A stretch of 64,000 nucleotides of DNA from Kluyvera intermedia (lineage in GTDB: Bacteria > Pseudomonadota > Gammaproteobacteria > Enterobacterales > Enterobacteriaceae). The stretch covers positions 372,001 through 436,000 of the forward strand of contig NZ_CP139986.1 in NCBI RefSeq assembly GCF_034424175.1. Direction: 5' to 3'. Positions 43,412 to 52,823 of this stretch are shown here, piece after piece. The number at the start of each line of letters is the position of its first letter. Position 1 is the stretch's first letter. The notes under the pieces were generated by a model that was given only the letters and a program-made list of their open reading frames with translations, did not search any database and was not told where the DNA came from. The translations under genes and the position numbers were made by a program.

Positions 43412-44779
43412 TTATGACATCTGCTGCTGGAATTTCCCTTCGCTCAGATCGGCCACGATACCGTTCATACGATCTTCGGTCAGCCGGTAATAGCGGATAG
43501 AAACTGCGGTAATCAGGTAGAAGATAGCCGGCAGTACCGTAAACAGGATTAACACCCCACGGATAGCTTCCGCTGATTGCTGCTCGACGCCCGCCTGGTA
43601 GCCGTAGAAAGCTAATCCCCAACCGGTTAATGCGCCGCCAATCGCCACGCCCAATTTAATAATGAAGATATTCGCTGCGACGTTCATTCCGGTAATACGC
43701 CGCTGGGTTTTCCATTCGCCGTAATTATTCGCATCGGTGATCATCGACCATTGCAACGGCGCGTTAATACCCTGCAAAATATTCAGGATAATATGCACGA
43801 TAAACGCCGGAATCCAATAATTTGCGGGCAGTACCAGGAATGCCAAACCCAATAAAGCGCTGAGGATATTTATCCATACCGAGGCGCGAATTTTACACAT
43901 CCTTGAGCCGAGTTGTTTAGCCGCCAGACTACCCACTACAGCGGCAACGGTGGTGGCCAGCATAAACAGAGAAATAATATTGCTGCCTTGATTAAGGATA
44001 TATTGAACGAAATAGACCAGCAGACTGCCGCGTACCACTACGCCACACAGCATCGCGAGGTTGTATATTGACAGTATCCGCCACTGATCGTTTTTCATCA
44101 AAATACGCACATCGCGTAAAATGTTCAGGTTTTCTTCTTTGACCGGCGTAATACGCTCGCGAGTGGTCATAAAGCAAATCAGGAACATGACACAACCGAT
44201 AGCACCAAAAATCCCCATCGCCCACTGCATCCCGCTCGCTCTATCGCCCGGTGCGATAAGGTCTGCAAGTGGCAGGATAAGCGCGGTACCCATTGCCCCA
44301 CCAATCGGTGCGACGGCAAAGCGCCAGGATTGCAGCGACAGGTTTTCTTTCGGGTCGGCGGTAATGGCTGCACCTAAAGAGCAGTAAGGGATATTAATCG
44401 CCGTGTACATGAGAGTCATAAATATATAGGCGACAACTGCATAAACAATTTTACCGGTTTGTTCGAAGTTAGGCGTCGAATAAACCAATACACAGCTGAC
44501 GGCAAACGGTACGCAAATGATTAATAACCAGGGACGGAAACGCCCCCAGCGGCTTTTGGTCTGATCGGCAATCGCACCCATAATCGGGTCGGTAATGGCA
44601 TCCAGAACCCTAACGACTAAAAATAATGTCCCCATAACTGCCGGGGGTAAACCATAGATGTTCGTATAAAAATAGGCCAGGATGGCCACAGAGGAGTCGA
44701 AGACGATATGGCTTGCGGCATCGCCCAAACCAAAACCAAACTTCTCTTTATTACTGATTCTTGCGGTTAATGCCGACAT
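43412..44779 (-). CDS. MFS glycoside-pentoside-hexuronide:cation symporter (MelB/YicJ type)
   Basis: Twelve-helix secondary transporter of 455 residues in the GPH family. The family start KEKFGFGLGDAASHIVFDSSVAILAYFYT and the loop DAITDPIMGAIADQTKSRWGRFRPWLL match E. coli YicJ and YihP. The mid-protein block NDQWRILSIYNLAMLCGVVVRGS and late block GEWKTQRRITGMNVAANIFIIKLGVAIGGALTGW are also typical. The usual glycosidase partner gene is absent, so the substrate cannot be named; a glycoside with Na+ or H+ is the family expectation. K-12 has rtcBA/rtcR in this glpR-malT interval. The 178-base upstream gap holds its promoter. Confidence 0.9.
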   Translation of the reverse strand: MSALTARISNKEKFGFGLGDAASHIVFDSSVAILAYFYTNIYGLPPAVMGTLFLVVRVLDAITDPIMGAIADQTKSRWGRFRPWLLIICVPFAVSCVLVYSTPNFEQTGKIVYAVVAYIFMTLMYTAINIPYCSLGAAITADPKENLSLQSWRFAVAPIGGAMGTALILPLADLIAPGDRASGMQWAMGIFGAIGCVMFLICFMTTRERITPVKEENLNILRDVRILMKNDQWRILSIYNLAMLCGVVVRGSLLVYFVQYILNQGSNIISLFMLATTVAAVVGSLAAKQLGSRMCKIRASVWINILSALLGLAFLVLPANYWIPAFIVHIILNILQGINAPLQWSMITDANNYGEWKTQRRITGMNVAANIFIIKLGVAIGGALTGWGLAFYGYQAGVEQQSAEAIRGVLILFTVLPAIFYLITAVSIRYYRLTEDRMNGIVADLSEGKFQQQMS

Positions 44780-44924
44780 AGGGTCACCTTTTTATTATTA
44801 CGTGCCAACATACGACATCATTTATAAAAGGTGGCCTTAAGGCTGAGTATTCTAATTTTTCGCTTTACGGTTACGTTAATTCTCTATTGTGACGTAGCTA
44901 TCTCTTTGTGCTGCGGTGTAGGCA

Positions 44925-44952
44925 TTGCCTGATGAGCGTAGCGCCATCAGGC
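44925..44952. repeat. REP-derived hairpin beyond the malT stop
   Basis: GCCTGATG and CATCAGGC arms flank AGCGTAGCGC in a partial GTAGGC...REP unit. It begins 5 bases beyond the malT stop (reading leftwards) and is probably the malT 3' end structure. Confidence 0.6.
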
Positions 44953-44957
44953 AGAAG

Positions 44958-47663
44958 TTAAACGCCGTAGCCCATCATCTTCAGCAGGTTCTGCGCATGC
45001 AGCACCGCATCCTGGCGATGTGCCACGCCAAGTTTCTGATAGAGATTACGAATATGGGTTTTGATGGTGGTTGCCGCCACGTCCAGTTCACCGGCAATCT
45101 GCTCGTTGCTGTAGCCTGAATAGATAAGTCCCAACACCTGCCACTCGCGTTGAGTGAGCGGGCTGGTGCGGATAAGCTCCGGCACTTCCGGGTGGTTAAG
45201 CAGACGCTCAACGAAGCTTTCATCAAAGTGGGCGAACTTGTGACGATGATGCTGGTTAATCTCACGCAGAATGCGTTGGGCACGGTGCTGATCGAGCTCC
45301 GGCAGCGTATTGAGCTGGATGAGCTGGCGCAGCTGTTGCGCCATGGCTTCGCCTTCAATCACAAAGTGGCTGATAAATCCGGTACGGTTCGCTAGCTGTA
45401 GCGCTTCGAGCAGAACACGCTGGGCTTGATTTTTATTACCCGACTGCCAATAGAGCTGGTTTAGCAGCAGCAGGTTACGGTTGAGATCGCTCATCAGGCG
45501 CAGAGAGCGAGCGTTTTCGTTCAGCTCCTCAAGCACCATCTCAGCGGAATCAAACTCACCGAGTAAAATCTGTACCCGCGCAATGTTGCGCCATTGGCCT
45601 TGCAGGAAATGGTTATTGGCAAATTCTGGCTTCGGCGTATGACGCAGCCAGTTGGCGGCCGATTTTTTATCGCCGACCATCTGCCAGTAAATCACCCGGA
45701 CTTTATCAGCGTTGGAGACCCAATCGCTGTGGTATGCGCCGTTACCCAGTAAATTTTCCAGACGGTTCAGGTGATTGCGGGCGTTATCTAAATCACCGCG
45801 TGCTAACGAACACTGAACCAATAAGCTCAAACACTGAAGCTGCTGCTGCGGCTGGAAGGTTCGTAGCACTTCAATACCGGTACGCGCGGCGGTTTCGGCT
45901 TCGTCCAGACGCGCCCACGCCCACAGCAGCTGTGAGCGAATGCGCAGTAAGAATTCGTGCATCGGCAGCTGTTCAAGATGCTGCTCGTGGATCAACTGGA
46001 AGCCTTTTTCCTGGCACTCCCAGGCGGCTTGCAGGAAGCCCTGAGCAAAGAGAATCTCGCTTTGCTGGATAAGGCTCCACAGTGCGTAGTGCCAGATATC
46101 ATGGCGACGGGCCATCTGTTCCGTCTGTTGCATGACGGCGATGGATTGCCCCAGCAACCCTTTACAGTGCAGCACTTCACCATGAACTGAGGTCGCGACG
46201 ATACGGCTGTAGAAATTCGCCAGCGGCAGCTCTTCGAGCGCCACGTTGGACAGCCTTTCGGCTTCATCCTGATCGCCGTCGTTAATGGCAACCTGTGCAC
46301 GCAGCGCGTTGAAATCACCGTGCAAAGAGGCGTCCATTTCTGACGTCATCTCTTGTTCGGCGCGAGCCAGCAGGGTGTTCACTTCGCTGTAACGGTGCTG
46401 GCTTTGCATCAGCCATGCCTGCAATAGCACCAGACGCGGGTTTTCCAGCAGACTTTCCCACGGCAGCGCGGAAAGCGACTCTTCAAGTAGCGCCAGTTCG
46501 CTGTGGTGGAACAATCCCCAGGCGTGATTTAACAAGATATCGCGCAGCATTTTGGGATCGCCGGCTGCCAGCGCGTGATGAATGGCTTCGCTTGGGAAAC
46601 CTTGCGCCATCCAGCTTTCCGCCGCTGCACGGTGAATATTCGGCAGTTCGGCCGCCAGTTCCCACTGGCAGCGCTGGCGCAGGAAACTGCAAAACAGCGG
46701 GTGGTAGTTAAACCATTCGCCGGAGTTGTCCATTCGCTGAATAAACAGCCCCTGACGCTCAATCTCTTCCAGCCGCATCTGGCCGTTTTCTTCACCGGTC
46801 ACGCGGGCGATGAGTGAGTCATTCATGGAGCGCAGCAGGGAGCTTTTTAGCAGGAAATTGCGCGTCTCCTGGTCGACGTTATCGAGAACTTCATCAACCA
46901 GATAGTCAGATAAATGGCTAGCATTAATGCCCGCCAGACGACGCGCAGAGTGCTGAGTAGCGTTATTGCGCTGACGTGCGGATAAGGCAATCAGCTGCAA
47001 CGCGGTGGCCCAGCCTGCGACATCATCACAAAGACGGCTGCTTTCCGCCGCTTCAATCGGCGACGCTAAGCGGCAGTCAAAAAATTGTTTGGTTTCGGCG
47101 TGCGTAAAGGAGAGCTGTTGGCTGCCCACTTCAAGGAGTTGATCGCGCACACGAAGGTTAGCGATGCCTAATTGCGGCAGATTGCGCGACAGCACAACCA
47201 GCGTCAGATTTTCCGGCTGATGGCGCAGGAAGAAACGCATCGCATCGTGGATAACCGGGTTGGTTATCAGGTGGTAATCATCGATGACTAAAAAGAGTGG
47301 GCGCTGCCATTCGCTGAGTTCAATGAAAAGCTGCGAGAAAAGCGAACTCAGGCCCGCGTATTGGCGTTTTTGCACCATATTTTCGCTGGCTTCACAATGA
47401 CCCCCCGTCGCCTGTTGAATCGCGGCGATAAGGTAGCTGGCAAAACGCTCTTGCTGGTTATCGCCCTCATCAAGCGAGTACCAACCAAGATCTTTCATCC
47501 CTGCCGCCCATTGTGACACGAGCGTTGTTTTTCCATAGCCAGCCGGACTGGTTATCAGCGCCAGACGATAATTGTTCGCGCCGGAAAGTTTCGCCAATAG
47601 CCTCTCGCGAACAACGGTGTGCTCGAGACGGATTGGTCGACTTAGTTTTGACGGAATCAACAT
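44958..47663 (-). CDS. malT: Maltose regulon activator MalT
   Basis: ATP- and maltotriose-dependent transcription activator, 901 residues as in E. coli. It is a STAND ATPase: Walker A SPAGYGKTTLVSQW near residue 39 and Walker B PLFLVIDDYHLI. A central helical-repeat sensor (about 400-800) follows, then a LuxR-type C-terminal helix-turn-helix (PLTQREWQVLGLIYSGYSNEQIAGELDVAATTIKTHIRNLYQKL). It activates malPQ, divergently transcribed with a 621-base gap. The start MLIPSKLSRP is the E. coli one. Confidence 0.98.
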   Translation of the reverse strand: MLIPSKLSRPIRLEHTVVRERLLAKLSGANNYRLALITSPAGYGKTTLVSQWAAGMKDLGWYSLDEGDNQQERFASYLIAAIQQATGGHCEASENMVQKRQYAGLSSLFSQLFIELSEWQRPLFLVIDDYHLITNPVIHDAMRFFLRHQPENLTLVVLSRNLPQLGIANLRVRDQLLEVGSQQLSFTHAETKQFFDCRLASPIEAAESSRLCDDVAGWATALQLIALSARQRNNATQHSARRLAGINASHLSDYLVDEVLDNVDQETRNFLLKSSLLRSMNDSLIARVTGEENGQMRLEEIERQGLFIQRMDNSGEWFNYHPLFCSFLRQRCQWELAAELPNIHRAAAESWMAQGFPSEAIHHALAAGDPKMLRDILLNHAWGLFHHSELALLEESLSALPWESLLENPRLVLLQAWLMQSQHRYSEVNTLLARAEQEMTSEMDASLHGDFNALRAQVAINDGDQDEAERLSNVALEELPLANFYSRIVATSVHGEVLHCKGLLGQSIAVMQQTEQMARRHDIWHYALWSLIQQSEILFAQGFLQAAWECQEKGFQLIHEQHLEQLPMHEFLLRIRSQLLWAWARLDEAETAARTGIEVLRTFQPQQQLQCLSLLVQCSLARGDLDNARNHLNRLENLLGNGAYHSDWVSNADKVRVIYWQMVGDKKSAANWLRHTPKPEFANNHFLQGQWRNIARVQILLGEFDSAEMVLEELNENARSLRLMSDLNRNLLLLNQLYWQSGNKNQAQRVLLEALQLANRTGFISHFVIEGEAMAQQLRQLIQLNTLPELDQHRAQRILREINQHHRHKFAHFDESFVERLLNHPEVPELIRTSPLTQREWQVLGLIYSGYSNEQIAGELDVAATTIKTHIRNLYQKLGVAHRQDAVLHAQNLLKMMGYGV

Positions 47664-47782
47664 AGCTAATCACTTCACTGTGAGGATTGAGAAATGGGAT
47701 TTTTTCGCGCTTCGTAATTAATCCATACAAAGGTCGGTCAAATGGCTATGTATTGCAAGTTATGTCCTGTTTGGATGCTTGC

Positions 47783-47804
47783 GAATTTGCTATATGTCAC
47801 AATT
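47783..47804 (-). promoter_or_regulatory. CRP site of malT
   Basis: On the minus strand this reads AATTGTGACATATAGC..., with TGTGA in its first half. It closely follows the E. coli malT CRP site (TGTGAC then GCAAATTC). It is about 120 bases upstream of the malT ATG and fits catabolite control of malT. Confidence 0.7.
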
Positions 47805-48130
47805 CTATCTATTTAATACCATCCTCGTAGAAAGTCTGTCAGCACGCGGAAATTCAGGTTTTCGTAACTGCTTGTCGTGGCGGGTGAAATCAATTTTTGC
47901 GACTGCTACTAATAGAATGCATAAGAACATACGGTACCTAAGGTAATTTCCGTAGAAACAATACGTATTAATTTGTTGCTTATTTTAGCGACGTAATAGT
48001 TTCCTTATTTGCATATATATTGCAAAACACGATTTCATTTTATGAGCGGACACGAAGATCTTTCTGACTCAATCCTGGACACTGGTTCCGCTTTTCGGGG
48101 GTGATGATGTTGATTGAAAAATACACAAAT

Positions 48131-48198
48131 TCATCCTTGACGGTTCGCGTTATAGTGTCGTTGATCACACTTTTCGCTCATCCCTGCGACTCCTCCCC
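48131..48198 (-). promoter_or_regulatory. MalT boxes of malPQ
   Basis: Three reverse-strand matches to the MalT box GGGGAKGAGG core: TCATCC (48131-48136), GCTCATCCCT (48176-48185) and ACTCCTCCCC (48189-48198). The last two lie close together, about 90 bases before the malP start, the right place to contact RNA polymerase. The assignment is from consensus only. Confidence 0.6.
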
Positions 48199-48284
48199 GG
48201 CTAATCCGGGACAGGAGGAGGAAGTCGCGCAATCAGCCCGGCACACTAGCGCTAATGTTTATGTAAAAAGGATTCTAATTCGCT

Positions 48285-50675
48285 ATGTCACAGCCTACTT
48301 TCAATCACGATTCATTCCAGGCTGCCCTGACGCGTCAGTGGCAGCGATTTGGCCTACAGGCCGCATCCGAAATGACGTCTCACCAGTGGTGGCAGGCTGT
48401 GAGCGGCGCGCTGGCGGAACAACTTTCCGCACAGCCGGTAGCAAAACCAGCAAAAAACCAGCGTCATGTGAACTATATCTCCATGGAGTTCCTGATCGGT
48501 CGCCTGACCGGTAACAACCTGCTTAACCTCGGCTGGTATGAAGGTGTTAGCGAGACGCTCAAAGGCTACAACATTAATCTGACCGACCTGCTGGAAGAAG
48601 AGACTGACCCGGCGCTGGGTAACGGCGGTTTGGGTCGTTTGGCAGCTTGCTTCCTCGACTCAATGGCTACTGTCGGTCAGTCAGCAACGGGCTACGGTCT
48701 TAACTATCAGTATGGCCTGTTCCGTCAGTCCTTTGACGACGGTCACCAGATGGAAGCGCCGGACGACTGGAAGCGCGGCAGCTACCCGTGGTTCCGCCAT
48801 AACGCGGCGCTGGATGTGCAGGTCGGCATCGGCGGTAAAGTAGTGAAAGGGGAATGGCAACCGGCCTTTACCATTACCGGTGAAGCCTGGGATCTGCCGG
48901 TGCTCGGCTACCGTAACGGCGTGGCGCAGCCGCTGCGTTTGTGGCAGGCCACGCATGCGCATCCGTTTAACCTGACCAAATTCAACGACGGCGACTTCCT
49001 GCGTGCAGAACAGCAGGGTATCGACGCCGAAAAACTGACCAAAGTGCTCTACCCGAACGACAACCACACGGCGGGTAAGAAACTGCGTCTGATGCAGCAG
49101 TATTTCCAGTGCGCGTGCTCCGTGGCTGACATTCTTCGTCGCCACCATCTGGCAGGCCGTAAACTGCATGAACTGGCTGACTTCGAAGTTATTCAATTAA
49201 ACGATACCCACCCGACCATCGCCATTCCTGAGCTGTTGCGCGTGCTGATTGATGAGCACCAGCTGAGCTGGGATGATGCCTGGGCTATCACCAGTAAAAC
49301 CTTCGCCTACACCAACCACACCCTGATGCCAGAAGCGCTGGAGTGCTGGGATGAGAAGCTGGTGAAAGCGCTGCTGCCGCGTCACATGCAGATAATCAAA
49401 GAGATTAACGACCGCTTTAAGAAACTGGTCGATAAAACCTGGCCGGGCGATGAAGCCGTCTGGGCGAAGCTGGCGGTGGTGCATAACAAACAGGTACGCA
49501 TGGCGAACATGTGTGTGGTGAGCGGCTTTGCGGTCAACGGTGTTGCTGCGCTGCACTCGGATTTAGTGGTGAAGGATCTGTTCCCGGAATATCACCAGCT
49601 TTGGCCGAACAAATTCCATAACGTCACTAACGGCATCACGCCGCGCCGCTGGATCAAACAGTGCAACCCGGCGCTTGCCGCACTGCTGGATAAAACGCTG
49701 AAGAAAGAGTGGGCGAACGATCTAGACCAGCTGATCAATCTCGAAAAATACGCCGACGACGCCAAATTCCGTCAGAAGTATCGCGATATCAAGCTGGCGA
49801 ACAAGCAACGTCTGGTCAGCTTTATCAAAGCGCGTACCGGTATTGAAATTACCACTGACGCTATTTTTGATATTCAGATCAAGCGTCTGCACGAATACAA
49901 ACGTCAGCACCTGAACCTGCTGCACATTGTGGCGCTCTATAAAGAGATTCGTGAAAACCCACAGGCTGACCGCGTACCGCGCGTATTCCTGTTTGGTGCG
50001 AAAGCCGCGCCGGGCTACTACCTGGCGAAGAACATTATCTTTGCTATCAACAAAGTCGCTGAGGTTATCAATAACGATCCTGCGGTTGGCGATAAGCTGA
50101 AAGTGGTGTTCTTGCCGGATTACTGCGTGTCGGCCGCCGAGATGCTGATCCCGGCCGCTGATGTTTCTGAGCAGATTTCTACCGCCGGTAAAGAGGCCTC
50201 CGGTACTGGCAACATGAAGCTGGCACTGAACGGTGCGCTGACCGTGGGTACGCTGGACGGCGCGAACGTCGAAATCGCCGAGCAGGTGGGTGACGAGAAT
50301 ATCTTCATCTTCGGTCATACCGTTGAACAGGTGAAAGATATTAAGGCCAAAGGTTACGATCCGCTGAAATGGCGTAAAGCTGACAAGCAACTGGACGCCG
50401 TGTTGAAAGAGCTGGAAAGCGGGAAGTACAGCGACGGCGACAAGCATGCGTTCGACCAGATGCTGCACAGCATTGGCAAACAGGGCGGTGACCCGTACCT
50501 GGTGCTGGCTGACTTTGCCGCCTATGTAGAAGCGCAAAAGCAGGTTGATGTGCTGTACCGCGACCAGGAAGCCTGGACCCGTGCCGCTATCCTGAATACC
50601 GCGCGCTGCGGCATGTTCAGCTCCGATCGCTCTATCTGCGATTATCAGAAACGTATTTGGCAGGCAAAACGCTAA
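48285..50675 (+). CDS. malP: Maltodextrin phosphorylase MalP
   Basis: Phosphorolyses maltodextrins to glucose-1-phosphate; 796 residues (E. coli 797). The PLP lysine is K645 in SGTGNMKLALNG. Shared phosphorylase blocks are NYISMEFLIGRLTGNNLLNLG, LGNGGLGRLAACFLDSMATVGQSATGYGLNYQYGLFRQSF and HNVTNGITPRRWIKQ. It is first in malPQ under MalT control. The short glycogen-storage site differs from GlgP, which fits a dextrin preference. Confidence 0.98.
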   Translation: MSQPTFNHDSFQAALTRQWQRFGLQAASEMTSHQWWQAVSGALAEQLSAQPVAKPAKNQRHVNYISMEFLIGRLTGNNLLNLGWYEGVSETLKGYNINLTDLLEEETDPALGNGGLGRLAACFLDSMATVGQSATGYGLNYQYGLFRQSFDDGHQMEAPDDWKRGSYPWFRHNAALDVQVGIGGKVVKGEWQPAFTITGEAWDLPVLGYRNGVAQPLRLWQATHAHPFNLTKFNDGDFLRAEQQGIDAEKLTKVLYPNDNHTAGKKLRLMQQYFQCACSVADILRRHHLAGRKLHELADFEVIQLNDTHPTIAIPELLRVLIDEHQLSWDDAWAITSKTFAYTNHTLMPEALECWDEKLVKALLPRHMQIIKEINDRFKKLVDKTWPGDEAVWAKLAVVHNKQVRMANMCVVSGFAVNGVAALHSDLVVKDLFPEYHQLWPNKFHNVTNGITPRRWIKQCNPALAALLDKTLKKEWANDLDQLINLEKYADDAKFRQKYRDIKLANKQRLVSFIKARTGIEITTDAIFDIQIKRLHEYKRQHLNLLHIVALYKEIRENPQADRVPRVFLFGAKAAPGYYLAKNIIFAINKVAEVINNDPAVGDKLKVVFLPDYCVSAAEMLIPAADVSEQISTAGKEASGTGNMKLALNGALTVGTLDGANVEIAEQVGDENIFIFGHTVEQVKDIKAKGYDPLKWRKADKQLDAVLKELESGKYSDGDKHAFDQMLHSIGKQGGDPYLVLADFAAYVEAQKQVDVLYRDQEAWTRAAILNTARCGMFSSDRSICDYQKRIWQAKR

Positions 50676-50684
50676 GGACAGGCC

Positions 50685-52769
50685 ATGGAAAGCAAACGCC
50701 TCGATAATGCCGCGCTAGCGGCGGGTATTAGCCCAAATTACATCAATGCCCACGGTAAGCCGCAGTCTATCGGCGCCGACACCAAACGGCGTTTGCTTGA
50801 CGCTATGAACCACGGAGTCGCCACGTCCGTGGCGGCTACGCCAGTACCTAACGTGATGGTCTGGACATACGGTAAGAAAATGGCGCTGCCGGTGGACGGC
50901 AAAGGTGAGTTTAGCTGGATCCTCACTACCGAAGAGGGCAAGCAGCATCAGGGGCAGGTGGCGGGCGGGAAGAGCCTCAGCCTGCCGACTCGTCTGTCGG
51001 AAGGGTATCACTCGTTAACGTTGACTCAGAATGATGAGCGCTGGCACTGCCGGGTGATTATCGCGCCTGAGCGCTGTTATGAGCCGCAGCCGCTGAAAGA
51101 GGCAAAAAAGCTGTGGGGAGCTTGTGTTCAGCTTTACACCCTGCGCTCGGAGAAAAACTGGGGCATCGGTGATTTTGGTGACCTGAAAGTGATGCTGCCG
51201 GAAGTGGCCAAGCGCGGCGGCGCGTTTATCGGCCTCAACCCGATTCACGCGCTCTACCCGGCGAACCCGGAAAGCGCCAGCCCGTACAGCCCGTCTTCGC
51301 GCCGTTGGATGAACGTTATCTATATCGACGTCAATGCGGTAGACGACTTCGCCAAAAGCGAAGAGGCGCAGGCGTGGTGGAAACAGCCCGCGACGCAGCA
51401 GAAACTGAAAGCCGCGCGTGACGTGGCACAAGTGGACTACACGGCGGTCACTGAGCTGAAAATGACGGCGCTGCGCCTGGCGTGGAAACGCTTTGCCAAA
51501 CGCAATGATGAGCTGATGACGGCTTTCCGCTACTTTGTCGATAAAGAAGGCGAGAGTCTCTACTGGCAGGCGGCGTTTGATGCGCTGCATGCTCATCAGG
51601 TGAAAGAAGATCCGATGCGCTGGGGCTGGCCAGCCTGGCCGAAGGCGTATCAGACGATTGAAAGCCCGGAAGTTAAGGCCTTTTGCCAAAAACATGTCGA
51701 TGAAGTGGATTTCTACCTCTGGATACAGTGGCTGGCGTATACCCAATTTGCCGACTGCTGGGAAACCAGTCAGCGCGACAATATGCCGATTGGCCTCTAC
51801 CGCGATCTGGCGGTGGGCGTGGCGGAAGGGGGAGCGGAAACCTGGTGTGATCGTGAACTCTACTGTCTGAAAGCCTCCGTCGGTGCGCCACCGGATATCC
51901 TCGGGCCGTTGGGGCAAAACTGGGGGCTGCCGCCGATGGATCCGCATATCATCGCCGCGCGGGCCTATGAACCGTTTATCGAACTGCTGCGCGCGAACAT
52001 GAAAAACTGCGGTGCGCTGCGTATCGACCATGTGATGTCCGTATTGCGTCTATGGTGGATCCCGTACGGCGAAACGGCTGACCACGGTGCTTACGTGCAG
52101 TACCCGGTGGATGCACTGCTGTCGATTCTGGCGCTGGAAAGCAAACGTCACAATTGCATGGTGATAGGTGAAGATCTGGGGACGGTGCCGGTTGAGATCG
52201 TCAGCAAGCTCCGCAAAAGCGGCGTCTACTCGTACAAAGTGCTCTATTTTGAAAGCGATCATGAGAAGACTTTCCGCGCGCCGAAGGCATATCCGGAACA
52301 GTCGATGGCGGTTGCCACCACTCACGACCTGCCGACGCTGCGCGGTTACTGGGAAAGCGGTGACCTGACGCTGGGTAATGAGCTGGGCCTGTATCCTGAC
52401 GCTGATGTCCTGCGTGGGTTGTATCAGGATCGCGAACTCGCCAAGCAGGGGCTGCTGGATGCGTTACACAAATACGGCACGCTGCCAAAACGTGCGGGGC
52501 ATAAGGCATCGCTGATGTCGATGACCGATACCCTCAGCCGTGGTATGCAGCGCTATATTGCCGACAGTAACAGTGCGCTGCTGGGGTTACAGCCGGAAGA
52601 TTGGTTGCAGATGGCGGCACCAGTGAATATTCCGGGCACCAGTACCGAATATCCAAACTGGCGGCGTAAGCTTTCCACTTCGCTGGAGGCGATGTTTGCC
52701 GATGATGGGGTGAATAAGCTGATTAAAGATTTGGATAAGCGCCGCAAAGCCGCGAGCAAGAAGAAGTAA
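50685..52769 (+). CDS. malQ: 4-alpha-glucanotransferase (amylomaltase) MalQ
   Basis: GH77 enzyme that disproportionates maltose and maltodextrins, releasing glucose and longer chains for MalP. The 694 residues equal E. coli. The nucleophile is D448 in RIDHVMSVLRLWWIP and the acid/base is E496 in VIGEDLGTVP. A third carboxylate lies in TTHDLPTLRGYW. The long N-terminal extension (about 1-140) typical of enterobacterial MalQ is present. It starts 9 bases after malP. Confidence 0.98.
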   Translation: MESKRLDNAALAAGISPNYINAHGKPQSIGADTKRRLLDAMNHGVATSVAATPVPNVMVWTYGKKMALPVDGKGEFSWILTTEEGKQHQGQVAGGKSLSLPTRLSEGYHSLTLTQNDERWHCRVIIAPERCYEPQPLKEAKKLWGACVQLYTLRSEKNWGIGDFGDLKVMLPEVAKRGGAFIGLNPIHALYPANPESASPYSPSSRRWMNVIYIDVNAVDDFAKSEEAQAWWKQPATQQKLKAARDVAQVDYTAVTELKMTALRLAWKRFAKRNDELMTAFRYFVDKEGESLYWQAAFDALHAHQVKEDPMRWGWPAWPKAYQTIESPEVKAFCQKHVDEVDFYLWIQWLAYTQFADCWETSQRDNMPIGLYRDLAVGVAEGGAETWCDRELYCLKASVGAPPDILGPLGQNWGLPPMDPHIIAARAYEPFIELLRANMKNCGALRIDHVMSVLRLWWIPYGETADHGAYVQYPVDALLSILALESKRHNCMVIGEDLGTVPVEIVSKLRKSGVYSYKVLYFESDHEKTFRAPKAYPEQSMAVATTHDLPTLRGYWESGDLTLGNELGLYPDADVLRGLYQDRELAKQGLLDALHKYGTLPKRAGHKASLMSMTDTLSRGMQRYIADSNSALLGLQPEDWLQMAAPVNIPGTSTEYPNWRRKLSTSLEAMFADDGVNKLIKDLDKRRKAASKKK

Positions 52770-52774
52770 CCCAT

Positions 52775-52806
52775 AAAAAATGCCGGGGCAAGCCCGGCAT
52801 TTTTGT
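52775..52806. terminator. Bidirectional malQ/gntT terminator
   Basis: ATGCCGGG (52781-52788) pairs with CCCGGCAT (52794-52801), flanked by A6 on the left and T5 on the right. It lies between convergent malQ and gntT. Confidence 0.9.
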
Positions 52807-52823
52807 ATCGAGAGTTCGTGGTG

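Larger units (their letters stand above)
47664..48284. promoter_or_regulatory. malT-malP divergent intergenic region
   Basis: A 621-base region without a credible gene. A frame starting at 48101 overlaps malP and lacks any recognisable product. The left part carries the malT promoter and CRP site. The middle (47800-48100) is AT-rich, and the right part carries MalT boxes for malPQ. Confidence 0.7.

Noticed and set aside
48101..48514. 137-codon frame at the malP promoter
   Set aside because: Overlaps malP by 230 bases, crosses the MalT boxes and resembles no protein.
49722..50537. Reverse-strand frames over malP, and similar ones over malQ and tex
   Set aside because: Shadows of highly expressed genes; sequences are His/Arg-rich nonsense.
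36969..50675. GlgP and MalP as a recent duplication
   Set aside because: Both are standard, distinct enterobacterial genes in their usual operons, so this is ancient paralogy.
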